DNA from: Blastobasis lacticolella
Lineage: Eukaryota > Arthropoda > Insecta > Lepidoptera > Blastobasidae
Reading direction: 5' to 3'
NCBI GenBank assembly: GCA_905147135.1
Contig: LR990060.1
Coordinates: 12,416,001 to 12,480,000, forward strand
DNA: 64,000 nt
The notes beneath the pieces are model-generated. The model had not been told where the DNA came from and searched no databases. It worked only from the letters and a program-made list of their open reading frames with translations. Position 1 is the stretch's first letter; every line of letters starts with the position of its first letter. This document shows positions 43,413-54,527 of this stretch, in pieces. Both the position numbers and the translations under genes were made by a program.

Positions 43413-44004
43413 AAGTTACTGCGCGCTGTATTCGGCGTCAAAGCGCGGTTAACAAAATCTAGTCTTGTTTTTTATGCACAACGCAAGCATAGTTAAAAAG
43501 CAAGGCATGGTTACTGTTAGTCGAACTAACGACACCCTAGTCAGTCGTGATCGTCATTCAAATCTATTCCATTATTTTATCTTGGCGTTAATGGAACAAT
43601 TGAACAAAAACGTATTTGAAGATAAATTTTTATCCACGATATTACATAGTACCTTACCTATATAGATTTTCTACAAACAAGCGCAAATAAGTACCTATTA
43701 TATTTTAACAATATGCTTTTATTTAAAAATTTTGACACCAATGACGTCACATAAAATCGTCTAATACTATGTATTTTGACACAATTTAATCATACGAGTC
43801 TATCAAAACGTTCTCAGTAAATCAACTGTGATGTAACCGAGATCCTATTCCGATAATATTAAGGTTGGTCGTTGGGAAAACCTGTCTGAATTCGCACGAA
43901 CCGGCGGCGGCGATTGACACAGAGCTTCTATGAGTCAGGTCCTACGCCCAATTCAACCGATTCAATCAAATCAAGGTGGCAATCAGTTTATCAAGCGGTA
44001 AAAC

Positions 44005-44200
44005 TCTGTCAAGCCTGAGGAGTCCGACTGGGTGTACTCACCCACCACCTTATAATCGATTGTATTGAATAAATGTTCGGAACACAACAATGCAAGCAAC
44101 AATGCTTGCATTGTTGTGTTCCGGTTTGAAGGATAAGGATAAATGCATTACTCGTAGATGGTTTAGGCGACAGTTACGGCTTACAATCAGACCCACCTAA
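44005..44200 (-). repeat. Repeat-I with rebuilt palindrome
   Basis: CTGTCAAGCCTGAGGAGTCC, CACCACCTTATAATCGAT, then a 20-bp perfect inverted repeat in place of the usual GCCGCCAAGCAACAATG region. Confidence 0.6.
44078..44123. repeat. Perfect 20-bp inverted repeat, 6-nt loop
   Basis: CGGAACACAACAATGCAAGC (44078-44097) and its exact reverse complement (44104-44123) around AACAAT. Confidence 0.95.
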
Positions 44201-44239
44201 CATCCCAATGTCTGCTTAAAAAAAATCAAGTCAATCATT

Positions 44240-44455
44240 GGCTGTGTGGTGTCCGGCAGAGTAGAATAGCACCAACCCCTTACACTCGTGGGTGTTTTCA
44301 AGGCAAAAGATTTAGAGTCTCCGTGGGCTGGAAAATGGGCAGCACCGTTTCCCATTGTTATATTTATAACACTGCGATCTCCAACCCGCCTGCCAATCGT
44401 CGAGATTATGGCAATAACCTCCCCTTTCATGAGAGAGACCCTAACAATTGCGTCT
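44240..44455 (+). mobile_element. SINE-1, 3'-truncated
   Basis: GGCTGTGTGGTGTCCGGCAG to GAGAGAGACCCTAACAATTG; the CTGCAGTGGACTG tail is missing and SINE-2 begins 18 bp later. Confidence 0.75.
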
Positions 44456-44472
44456 GTACATTGAATATATTT

Positions 44473-44801
44473 GAGCGTCGGTGGCCGAGCGGTTTGAGTA
44501 TACGACTCGTAAGCCAGAGGTCCCGGGTTCGAATCCGCTCCGGCCATGTACAAATGACTGTTTTCAGAGTTATGTACTTTAGTTGAATACTAACCGATGC
44601 TCTTACGGTGAGGGAAAACATCGTGGTGAAACCTGCACATTCAGGCGACTGGATGTGTAACCATGATCCTATCTGGTCAGGTTCCCCTGGTAGCAGGGTC
44701 ATGGAGGTCAGATGGCAGTCGCTCCACTATAATTACCTGACCTGCCAAATCCTGGATCATGGTCAAGGCGGACCCCGGGCCCGGTGCGCGAGAGCACAAC
44801 A
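44473..44801 (+). mobile_element. SINE-2, complete but for the last bases
   Basis: GAGCGTCGGTGGCCGAGCGG (box A), GGTTCGAATCCGCTCCGGCC (box B), body ACTAATGT-like CTTTAGTTGAATACTAACC, and GGCGGACCCCGGGCCCGGTG before the tail is cut at GAGCACAAC. Confidence 0.85.
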
Positions 44802-44993
44802 TGTTTTGCAACATAGCTAAACTATAAGAAATGTGGAAGTGGCGCCGAACGGATTTTGATGGGGTTTTTACAGTTTGGTAATTTGAGGTCCATCTAGGCC
44901 ATTTTTAATCTAATTCGGTTAGGTAGAGCCAATGATACAGCTTGACCTCTCCGCAGTGCTAGCTTTCATACATTAGGGAGGTCAAGTAAAATG

Positions 44994-45243
44994 GTTTTTT
45001 TTTTATGTAATGCGGTAGGCAAACAGGCAAGCGGGCCACCTGATGGAAAGTGGTCACCACCGCCTATAGACATTCGCAACACCAGCCAATGCGTAGCCCA
45101 CCTCTATAACACGTTGCTCTGGCAGCAAAAAGGCAAATGCCACTCCACTGCCAAAGCCACGGTTCCCCAAATCCCCACCCCATGGAGCACAGGAAACCTT
45201 ACTCACCGGCAAAAACACAATACTATTTAAAAGAGTATTATTT
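44994..45243 (-). mobile_element. LINE-B subtype c, 3' end
   Basis: TTTTTATGTAATGCGGTAGG, CACTCCACTGCCAAAGCCAC and CAATACTATTTAAAAGAGTA. Confidence 0.75.
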
Positions 45244-45257
45244 TGGTGTTCTGGAAA

Positions 45258-45297
45258 AAACTATTTCCACCCGAACGAAGTCGCGGGCAATAGCTAG
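45258..45297 (+). repeat. Helitron-like 3' end
   Basis: ACCCGAACGAAGTCGCGGGC AATAGCTAGT: a hairpin then CTAG|T. Confidence 0.5.
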
Positions 45298-45534
45298 TCT
45301 ACTCTAGTTTCTTTACTAGTGGATATTTCCCACAATTTCAGCGTTGATCCGCAAACGTGGTACCAAATTATTACCAATACTTATTACATATTTGTTGCGA
45401 AGTGCAATTGCAAAACACTTACGTGCAACCCGGGTTAATGAATGTGAGACTTCCGACGTGTGTGACCTTGCCCCGTCGGTTGCATCAACTGTTATTATCA
45501 CTATAGTGAACTTGTATAGTGTATCTAGTAGGAA

Positions 45535-45630
45535 TTAGTTGTATCCACGTGCTTATCGCGTGTGTAAAATTGTAGACACTATTAACTTAAATTAAACGCA
45601 ATAAACGAATTGAATTGAATTGAATTGTAC
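45535..45630 (+). repeat. LINE-like 3' tail, AATAAA plus (GAATT)n
   Basis: TTAAACGCAATAAACGAATT GAATTGAATTG: polyadenylation signal followed by a pentamer tail. Confidence 0.45.
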
Positions 45631-46549
45631 ATTTGGAGGAGTGACCCCCGAGTGCGTTCCATACAAACGTAATTTGGTTATATTTTCAATATTACTCAAT
45701 AAAGGCACTTTTTTAAAAGAAATTTTCAAGATTATTAACACTGTGACTTTATGGTGAAACCACAATATTTGGCGGGGGTGTTCTTTTGTGGTGAAACTCC
45801 ATTATTATGAATTAAATCATTTTTGTTCATTAGTTACGTGCCAAATTTGTATTATAAAGTGGAACTAATGCACAGAAGGCGATTTAATTCATTTAAGATT
45901 TTCATTTAAATTTTAAATCCCGTGCAATTTTGAAATGATATAATTTAATGAAAATCTGACAAACCACAAGCATTGATATTGGTGTCTGGATCACGTCTAT
46001 AATTTAAATAAATTCTACTAAATTTCATTTACTTTCATCAAACCACGTTTGTCTGAGGTGCGCTCGGCAAACACTCCCCGCTAATGGGATAAAGAAGAGA
46101 GACATGATGATAATTTTATATGAATTTGAGCTATAGGTAGAGGACCTTCGTTTCCCGTCCACAACCCTAAGGGCCTATTTATACACCGCCGCTTACAAAC
46201 CGGACAATAAACGCGTAACGTGTCGTGCTCGCATAGTTATCGCGTAGCAACCGGACAGAAAACGTGCAGTGTGCCCGTATTCCACGCATTCGATGCGGTG
46301 ACGACGCGGGTGCGGCACGCCGACTGGGCGGATGCGACACGATTACTGTGCGGTGACTATGGAGGCGCTGCCCGTTGTTTTACAAATAATAAAACAAGCT
46401 TTCTGTAATTAGTAAAGAAACCTAATTGCATACATTTTTGGGACAAGTTGGAGAAACCGTGTAGGTAAATCTATATCCTAAAGTGATCAACGTGCTATCA
46501 ATTGATACCTAAATAAAATAGCAGATATTACAAGCGACAGTCCCCATTT

Positions 46550-46735
46550 TTAACCCCTGACGCCAAAAGACGGGGTGTATCCGGGTCATGGCTCCTGAAC
46601 AGATAAATTTCAATACGGTTTTCTTTTTATTTGAAAAACAGTTTTATCAAGACGATTCTCAGCTTTGTTTAATTAAAATCGGGTTGTTAATTTGGGAAAT
46701 ATTTGAGAAAATGCAAACTTTGTCGATGATTTTCC
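46550..46735 (+). repeat. Repeat-R copy
   Basis: GTCATGGCTCCTGAACAGAT, CAGCTTTGTTTAATTAAAAT CGG and GGGAAATATTTGAG, as at 58030. Confidence 0.55.
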
Positions 46736-47307
46736 GATATCTGTCGGTGGCCTGTGTAGTGTAATTGCACAACACGCACTAGACATGCACTAGACCTCGC
46801 CTGGTAAAACGGGTCACATAAAAAATAAGACCTAATAATAACAGTTGACAAGCCGATGGTGCAAGGTCACACATGTCGGAAGTGTCTCATTAGTGCGGCG
46901 TCCATCTAAGGTGTTTTGCAATTGCTACTAATGCAGTATCGTATTATCGCGACGCAGTAACCTTGTGCATGCGCATCACGGCTTCCGCGTTGCATTTCCT
47001 ATAGCAGTGTTGCAACCGGCGTTCGTTTATAGGTAATACTTCGACTGTTGTCAGCCTATGTCTAGGCGTAAATAAAAGTTGAATACTACTCCTAGGTCGA
47101 ATTTTTGTTGAAAACGATGCAGTGGTTCTACATATATCCTACCAGACCTGGGGGTGTAAAAAGGCCACATTAGCGTTTCATAATTCTATTCATACTAATT
47201 TGACACAAACTTATCAGTAGCGTCGCTGTTGTTGACATTGACATGACAATTCAATATGGCATCACATAGTTTCAATTTTAACCACTTTTTAGACCCCTAT
47301 TCATAAT

Positions 47308-47485
47308 CATCATCTCAGCCGCAGGACGTCCACTGCTGAACAAGGGCCTACCCCCGTCTTCAACTCTGATCGGCTCTGTATCTTTTGCATCCATCGGCTC
47401 CGTAGGACCGTCACGATGTCGTCCGTCCATCTCGTGGGGAGCTGTCAGCTGACAGATAACCTGACCGCCTCTCGAATTGAACGCC
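47308..47485 (-). pseudogene. RTE-type LINE tail
   Basis: The reverse complement ends GGCCCTTGTTCAGCAGTGGA CGTCCTGCGGCTGAGATGAT GATTATGA, the same 3' layout as the copy at 35249. Confidence 0.6.
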
Positions 47486-48285
47486 GCCATCTTATCCTAT
47501 AGGAATAGGAACCAATCGCAACAAGGCTGAGTAGGGACCAGTCGGAGCAAAGTAGCTCAGGCTCTGCTTTGCTGGGCTTTATCCTTATCAGTAAGGGAAG
47601 GAGAGAGGCGATCTGGCTGCTGTTATGATGGTTCTTTTCCCCTTAAAATATAGAGTTATTATTACAAACCATGCATAAAATGTTTAAGGAGTTTCGAGTT
47701 AAAATCAACGTAAGAAGAAACAAAAACAATAATAGTATAAAAAACACCAATAATAAACAATAGGCCAATGAAATTAAAAAATCAAACAATGAAAGAATTT
47801 ACCAGTTTTAAGTATTTAGGTAGTATAATCACTAATGCCTCTAATGAAGGAAAACGTAAGCGCCGGAGATTATAAGGATATGAAGAGATAGGCAGACAGG
47901 AGAAAGGAGTGGGCGACTGCTCCACCGACAAGAGTTATACTCTTAAATAAATTATGAAGATTAAAATATGGGCATACTATCCAGCTTTCGGCTCACACAC
48001 ACGTCCTTCACATTCGGACCTGCACCCTCCATACGCATCAAACCCGAACAGGTATTTCTGTTTCTAAAGTTAGCCTAAAACAGACTCTTTTTGTTATGAT
48101 TTAATGTAACTTTCACATGATCCACAGTCGACGCATAGTCCTCGTACTGGTAAATATCATCGTCATCATCGACAACACAGGAGATGATCTGTCTATAATG
48201 ACATTTGATTTTTAGACAGCGTTTCATCTCTAAATCAGCGGAACTACATTATATATTTTTAAATACGTACTTATTATTCATAGTA
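47486..48285. other. No gene recognised
   Basis: 47800-47960 (AAGTATTTAGGTAGTATAATC) recalls the KYLGSI-type reading of LINE polymerases but is too short to call. Confidence 0.3.
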
Positions 48286-48287
48286 CA

Positions 48288-48405
48288 CCCCCGCCCAAAA
48301 CATAAATTAAGATTCATCGCTTCAATTTCTGCCCAGCCGGGAATCGAATCCGGGACCTCTGCGTGGCAGACCAGCACGTTAACCAACTGAACCGCTCAGA
48401 TAATC
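48288..48405 (-). mobile_element. SINE-3, head half
   Basis: AATTTCTGCCCAGCCGGGAA TCGAATCCGGGACC (box B), then TTAACCAACTGAACCGCTC (box A), reversed. Confidence 0.7.
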
Positions 48406-48667
48406 AAATCGTGAGTACTGAAGTAGTATATCTACAAAAACAAACATTTGAAAACATTACAATGCAAATACACAACTGGCAACATTCCCCCGCACGCATT
48501 AGCCACATAGGTCTTATTTATAGTTTGTCCTAGGTCATGCACTGTTTCCTAGTGCGCGAAGATAGCTAAATGCCTACAGAACAATTATTATGATCATGCG
48601 CACTGAGTAAACAGCTATTTATAGAAAGAAGCAATGTTACACAGGACACGATGTGAATCTATAGGTA

Positions 48668-48866
48668 GTATAAAACAAAGTCGCTTCCCGCCGTCTGTCC
48701 CTATGTATCTATATACGCTTAGATCTTTTAAACTACGCAACGGATTTTAATGCGGTTTTCAACAATAGATAGAGTGATTCGTGAGGAAGGTTTGTAAGAA
48801 AGAAAAAAGGGTAGGTAGTGGTAAAGTAGGTGTACGCGAACGAAAACGCGGCTAGTCCACTAGTAT
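48668..48866 (+). mobile_element. Helitron-like H1, near full length
   Basis: GTAGTATAAAACAAAGTCGC to GTACGCGAACGAAAACGCGG CTAGTCCACTAGT. Confidence 0.6.
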
Positions 48867-48924
48867 CGTATATATGTTCGTCTGTTCGTATTCCCTATAA
48901 GAGATAAACACTTCATTATATAGA

Positions 48925-49175
48925 GTGACGACCTGAGGAGTCATTCAGTTGGTTAACATGCCGGACGCCACGCAGAGGTCCCGGTTTCGATTCCCGGCAG
49001 GGCAGAAATTGAAATGATGAATTTTAATTTCTGTCTGGGTGTACTGTGTATAATAAGTTCTTGTGTATATTAGAAATGTATATAAGTAGTTTATCAGTTA
49101 TCTAACACACATAACACAAGATTTGCTTACTTTGGGGCTAGATGGCGCTGTGTCCAAGCATATTTATTTATCTAT
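48925..49175 (+). mobile_element. SINE-3, near full length
   Basis: GACGACCTGAGGAGTCATTC, GGTTTCGATTCCCGG, then ATCAGTTATCTAACACACA and GGGGCTAGATGGCGCTGTGT. Confidence 0.75.
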
Positions 49176-49327
49176 TATGTATTTATGTAGGTAAGTTACG
49201 CCAGTAAGTTACGTTATAATTTAATGTTCTTGATTACGATATACTCGATAAAATGTAGTATATAGATTACTATATACTCGTACATTTTATTTATTAGATA
49301 CACCACGGAAGTTATAATAATATTATA

Positions 49328-49605
49328 ATCATATAGGCGTTAATGTCCCGGTTGTACTTCCGTGCACGAGGGCCCAGGCTCCGCCTTGACGGACCGCGGT
49401 CCAGATCCGGAACGCTGGACCTTAATAAAATCATCATCTAGACGTTAATGTTCCGGTTGTGCTCTCACGCACGAGGACCCAGGGTCCGCCTTGACCATGT
49501 TCCAGTATTTGGCAGATCAGATTATAACAGTGGAGCAACTGCCATCCGACCTCCGTGATACTGCAATTTTCATCACGATGTTTTACCTTACGTAACTTGG
49601 GCTTT
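49328..49605 (-). mobile_element. Two SINE-2 3' fragments in tandem
   Basis: GGCGTTAATGTCCCGGTTGT (49328-49400) and again GACGTTAATGTTCCGGTTGT (49430-49605), the second reaching the CATCACGATGTTTTACC body. Confidence 0.65.
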
Positions 49606-49875
49606 GTGACGCCGGTGCTCCCGCTTATAGATAAGAGTAATACTCCAATGAGTATGGGTCTGGCTGGACAGGTTTCGCTGAATTTGTCATCGTCGTGCGG
49701 ATGAAGGCTTCCGTGCTCTCTCCAACTGTCATACCCTTATCTTAATAGGCACCAGATCTGCTCCATCGTCTACAGCTGCATCTACATTTAACCAGCTCTA
49801 ACGAACTCTGATCTCCTGATCAAACGACGGCTCGTAATTCATATTATTTAAAAAAGTTTTATAAAGTAAATAATA

Positions 49876-50180
49876 ATCATCATCTTGGGCTTCTCCCGAT
49901 TATGCTCTCGCGCAAGAGGGCCCAGTGTCCGCCTTGACCATGATCCAGGAGTTGACATATCAGATTATTACAGTGGAGCGACTGCCATCAGGGAACCTGA
50001 CCAGATTGGATCATGGTTACACATTCAGTCGCCTGAATCTGCAGGTTTCATAACGAAGTTTTCCCTCACCGCCAGAGCATCGGTTATCATTCAACTAATG
50101 TACATAACTCAGAAAAGTGTCATTCGTACATGGCCGCTGTGGGATTCGAACCCGGTACATCTCGCTTACCAGTAGGATAC
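49876..50180 (-). mobile_element. SINE-2, head truncated
   Basis: ATCATCATCTTGGGCTTCTC, CCTGACCAGATTGGATCATG, TCATTCGTACATGGCCGCTG and box B GGGATTCGAACCCGG in reverse. Confidence 0.75.
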
Positions 50181-50449
50181 TATATAACACTATGTACCTA
50201 ATGTACCTGCTACAGCAACAAGTAGGTACACAATGTAAATGAAAATGTGAAATGAATACATAAGCGCATACGTGTTTGCACGAGTGTGTTTACAATTCCA
50301 AGACCTTGACGCATCGCACTGCAACGCCGTCTGTATCGAAGCAGGAAGTAGGATAATGGCGGCATCCTTGCGAAAGTGACAACAGTTCACTTGTTTATCT
50401 ATCTAGTGCGGTAATTATAGCGATACAGTGTTGTAATTATACTCATTGT

Positions 50450-50615
50450 AGGCGTCAGCCAATAAAATATAAGTGGAAGAGGTATAATGGGAGATTAGCA
50501 GAGATTAAAAAGAAGAAATAGTTCACGGAATGGGTGCCACCTAACGCAAGAAGTCGTGGCCGGCCTCGAAAAAGATGGCACGGCGAGTTAGCGGCGTATG
50601 CGAAAGTGTGGAGAG
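50450..50615 (+). pseudogene. LINE polymerase fragment, GRPRKRW type
   Basis: Reads TEWVPPNARSRGRPRKRWHG ELAAYAKVWRE, the basic GRPxKRW block near the end of several LINE ORF2s, cut by a LINE-B insertion. Confidence 0.55.
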
Positions 50616-50620
50616 ATATT

Positions 50621-50715
50621 TTTTTTTTATGTTATCCTGCAGACCGGAACGGCACCTGATGGAAAGTGGTCACCCCACCTACGGACACCAGCAACACCAG
50701 GGGAGTCACCAATGC
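50621..50715 (-). repeat. LINE-B subtype a, 3' end
   Basis: TTTTTTTATGTTATCCTGC, GCACCTGATGGAAAGTGGTC and GGGGAGTCACCAATGCGTC; inserted between the flanking LINE pieces. Confidence 0.65.
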
Positions 50716-50719
50716 GTCT

Positions 50720-51215
50720 GGGGATCTGGCACCAAATAGGTCAAAGTGGAAAAATGGGAGAGAGTGGGAGATACTCTGGAATGATCTTCCCCCTGACATA
50801 AGATTAATATCTAAGAAATTCTGTTTTAAGAGAGCAGTACATAACCATTTCCTGAACACTCCTTAGCTCCTAATTTATTCCTTGTTCCTTTATTACTTTT
50901 TCATCTCTTTTCTTCATAAAGCCTCAAGTACCTGAATAATTTTGGGTAACTCATGCAGTTAATTAATTAATTAATTAGTGTAAAATATCTATTGCTACTT
51001 TTAACTTTTAGTGTATTTTATTATTATTATTTTTTATAAATTGGATTGAGGTTGAATAAGCTTATGTGTAATCTTTACTTGTAAGTAATCTTCCTGCACC
51101 GCATACCTTTTTGTCAACTGTCATCTCTCCTGGTAGACTGGTAGATAATGCTATTTTAGCTTTAAGTCCGCCAATGTACTGTTTGTGCATGAAGTATAAA
51201 TAAATAAATAAAAAA
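50720..51215 (+). pseudogene. LINE C-terminus plus 3' UTR with (TAAA)n
   Basis: Reads ILWNDLPPDIRLISKKFCFK RAVHNHFL and stops; LWN-LP near the end is typical of non-LTR polymerases. The 3' UTR ends TTTAAGTCCGCCAATGTACT, then AAATAAATAAATAAA. (TTAA)n lies at about 50960. Confidence 0.7.
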
Positions 51216-51412
51216 ATAAAAAAAGATACTATCACTACAAAGTAGAATTTTTCTTGTACTTGATGTTGTAGATAACCTATGGCCTGTAATAAAAGTAGAA
51301 AGTGCCAAGTGGCGATTTAGACACGAAGACGATTATTTTCATGAATAAAATAAAATTATTTGGTATGTAATTGGAATAGTTTGATAATCCAACAGGCTTC
51401 CACTACACACTG

Positions 51413-51620
51413 TTTTTATGTTATACGGCAGACAAACAGGCAAGCGAGCCACCTGATTGGAAATGGTCACCGTCGCGTATGGACATCAGCAACACGAGGG
51501 GAATCGTTAATGCGTTGCCCGCCTCTGAAGCGACCTGTAATATACCTCTTGAACGATCCCATGTTCTAGTCTAAAGGAAACACTGTGGCTGGGAGCTCAT
51601 TCCACATCCGAATCGTATAC
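51413..51620 (-). pseudogene. LINE-B subtype a, 3' end and coding tail
   Basis: TTATACGGCAGACAAACAGG to GGCTGGGAGCTCATTCCACA TCCGAATCG. Confidence 0.75.
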
Positions 51621-51984
51621 CTAAATTGCACCTAAAAACAAACCCCACAACCATAAAAGTTAACTATCTAACCATCGGAAGGCCAAGTGTCAAACGTACA
51701 TAACCCACAGAGACAGCATTGCCACCAGTTTCCGGTGTGAAAAACCGAGTAATCCACTTAGGTCGCCATTGACACGAAAAGGCGCGCGCGCAGCGGAAAC
51801 CGGTGAAAGACAGAGGTAGGGACAGCAGAAAAGATACAGTAATTTTAATGATTTCACATTTAATTAATTTTCTTTTAAATTTTTATACTGAATTTTAATG
51901 ATTTGACAGTAATTAATGAATTTTATTATGATACGTGCCATTTTTTACGACTACAGGCAGGCTTTTGACCGCCATCTCTCATCT

Positions 51985-52025
51985 CACATCAAACGTCTTC
52001 AAGGCTAGAGAGGTCATTCCTAGAC
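51985..52025 (+). repeat. LINE C-terminal scrap
   Basis: AACGTCTTCAAGGCTAGAGA GG is the FKAR block also at 22775 and 57600. Confidence 0.35.
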
Positions 52026-52084
52026 AGGCATTATCCATCTTCATCATCGTTATTAAGCCGTGTTCTCTCGGTTCAAGAGGTGTG

Positions 52085-52285
52085 AAATAGGTGCTTGAAT
52101 CTGCCGGTATCAGGAAAGAGGCCCCGTGGGCGACCCAAGAAGCCATGGATTGACATCGCTGAGTCGAAAGCGAGAGTTAACGGCTTACGACGAGAGGATG
52201 CCGAAGACCGGGCGAAGTGGAAAAGATTGAGTAGGAAAAAGCCCTGCCAGAGGCCGGGATGGGCGCTAGGACGATGACGATGATC
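52085..52285 (+). pseudogene. RTE-type LINE, C-terminal fragment
   Basis: SGKRPRGRPKKPWIDIAES, VNGLRREDAEDRAKWKRLSR; nearest here to the copy at 1130. A (GAT)n-like tail follows. Confidence 0.7.
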
Positions 52286-52348
52286 CAAATCTATTAGGCG
52301 AACGATTGATGATTATTCAACAAATGGCTAGGCGGAATTTGGAGGCTT

Positions 52349-52490
52349 TGTTTTTTTTTATGTCATACAGTAGGCAAACAGGCAAGCGGGCCACCTGCTG
52401 GAAAGTGGTCACCACTGCCTATAGACATTAGCAACACCAAGAGTATCGCCAATGCGTTGCCCACCTCTATAACACGTTGCTCTGTTGTTT
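52349..52490 (-). repeat. LINE-B subtype c, 3' end
   Basis: TTTTTATGTCATACAGTAGG CAAAC to CACCTCTATAACACGTTGC. Confidence 0.65.
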
Positions 52491-52904
52491 ATAAAGTCCT
52501 CTTTAGAATTATGTACTATTTACCCACTACTTACATTACTAGTACTAACCTACTACCTTACCAGTAGTAGTACCTACTTACGTACTCTTAGTAGTATTAC
52601 TGACTTCTCATAAAATTTAACGTAAAAGCAGCTTTATTTTATACTATGTTTATTTGGAAGCGCGAAACTACACCAACGAGCTGACAATTACTTACCATCC
52701 AGGGTGAATTCTCCTGTCCATTCACTGTGTGACCAAATCCGTCTTTCCTGTATTGGCCTCTCCAGCTTCAGTAAAAGTGCCGTACCATTAACAGTTATGC
52801 TTTTTAAATCATATGTAATAGATGTTGAATACCAATGATGAAATATTTGTAAAGAGAAAATAAAATAAAAACCATGTACCATTAACAGTGACAGTAACAA
52901 CAGT

Positions 52905-53056
52905 GGGTAACAGTTTATCTACCCAAAAAGGTTGCCTGGAAGAAATCGCTTTAAGCGATAAGGCCGCCTGTTGCTTCTCCTGCTGTTTATTTAAGTTATC
53001 CATTGTATACTTTTGATTGTGCAATAAAGCGTTATTCATTCATTCATTCATTCATG
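52905..53056 (+). repeat. LINE 3' UTR, AATAAA and (ATTC)n tail
   Basis: AAAGGTTGCCTGGAAGAAAT CGCTTTAAGCGATAAGGCCG CC, then GTGCAATAAAGCG and ATTCATTCATTC. Confidence 0.7.
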
Positions 53057-53744
53057 TAATCCTTCTTTTGCCGATAGTACAGCCCGTATTAGCCTGACCT
53101 TACCCAATGTCGAGTTAGCGACAAACAACAATGCGTGCTCTACACCAAGCCTATCACAATACGTGCGTTCGCTAAACACTTTATTCCAACGCCGTAAAGG
53201 TTATATTCCTTTAACACGCGTTTCCTTTATCTTTGCAGAGACTTTAAAGTAGAATTATTCAATGCAGCTAGTGTCTTTACAAGTTCATAGCGTGGGTTTC
53301 CTCGCGACAATATAGTTAGTGAATTCATTTATTTATATCATGTACCTATTTAAATTTTAATGCATGAAATAGTTGCAATAAAAGGAAGTTTAAGTGATCA
53401 TTTGTCTTCTTCAACGGTTCTACTAAAATATTGAAAATAAAATATAGGCTGTAAAATGAGATAATAATTAAATCTAAATCTAAATCTTCTACACAGTGCT
53501 CAGTTTAGGTCTCCTAATGTTTCTTCACGCCGGTCTATAACTGTGGTCTTTCCGCATCCCGTCCCTCCCAGCCAGAGGTCAGAGGCCTTATCATTGATTG
53601 TACATCGCCTCGATTGATATGATCCAACATACAAGTCCTGTTAATGCGAGATAGTCGTTGGTATTTTTTATAGATGGAGCCACGAACTATAGAGAATGTA
53701 CACTGTCAATTTGTCAATTTGACTCAATGTCACACAAAAAGGTA

Positions 53745-54203
53745 GTAGAGCTCGTCTAGTCTAAAATGACGCGCCCCACTACTTAGTTAGTTGATTTCGA
53801 TGTGTGAGTGCAAATATTGATAACGACACTTCATCTGTGTGGGAGCCAATGAACGACGCGAGCTCCTACGTTGGTGTCTCACCGGCAACCGAATGACCAA
53901 TTACAACGGCATTTGTATATGTATTGCGTCCATATTTTAAACTTGCTTGTGTGCGTTAATGCGATAGTGGGGCGCGGCATCACTACATAGTATAAAACAA
54001 AGTCGCTTTCTCTGTCCCTATGTCCCTTTGTATGCTTAAATCTTTGAAACTACGCAACGGATTTTGATGCGGTTTTTTTTAATAGATAGAGTGATTCAAG
54101 AGGAAGGTTTTTAAGTAAGAAAAAAAGGGTAGGTAAGGGTAAAATAGGTGTACGCGTACGAAGTAGCGCCGGGTCCACTAGTTTTAGATAAGACGAGCTC
54201 TAC
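53745..54203. mobile_element. TIR element inserted in Repeat-P
   Basis: GTAGAGCTCGTCTAGTCTAA AA at the left and its near-exact inverse TTTTAGATAAGACGAGCTCT AC at the right. The homologous Repeat-P at 15966 gives an empty site. Confidence 0.6.
53985..54181 (+). mobile_element. Helitron-like H1 inside the TIR element
   Basis: TCACTACATAGTATAAAACA (5' TC) to GGGTCCACTAG followed by T. It lies just inside the right inverted end of its host. Confidence 0.6.
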
Positions 54204-54527
54204 CTACATAAAGATGACCAAGGCCACCAAATTTGACAGCATCAGTGGTTCATCATCATCATCATCGTTACATGAACCATTTAAAAAATGAACTAAATAT
54301 AGATTGTGACCTCAGCTGTGATTAGGTTATGCCTCTACGTCCAATTTCTTTATTTTATGTATTTAATATCTCTTTCTCTCGACGCCCGGTTTGTGATCTC
54401 CACTCCAGCCATCTCTTACCCCACCTTCCGTCATAATTTTGTTCCTGTTAATGTGTTGTTACTATTAATAAACAATAATAGTACTATAAGTATTTTTACC
54501 TGAGTTCAATAGGTAATGTCTCCTTAA

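Larger units (their letters stand above)
45385..46955. repeat. Widely spaced inverted repeat pair (about 115 bp arms)
   Basis: 45385-45500 (GTGCAATTGCAAAACACTTA, GTGAGACTTCCGACGTGTGT, GACCTTGCCCCGTCGG, CAACTGTTATTAT) recurs inverted at about 46840-46955. The outer and inner order fits terminal repeats of one 1.5-kb element, but no duplication is visible. Confidence 0.4.
53670..54345 (+). repeat. Repeat-P, interrupted copy
   Basis: TATAGAGAATGTACACTGTC, ACTCAATGTCACACAAAAAG, then (after the insert) GATGACCAAGGCCACCAAAT and TATAGATTGTGACCTCAGC. The copy at 15966 lacks the insert. Confidence 0.55.

Noticed and set aside
47278..47490. 70-codon minus-strand frame as a gene
   Set aside because: It overlaps an RTE-type 3' end and has no family match I can name.
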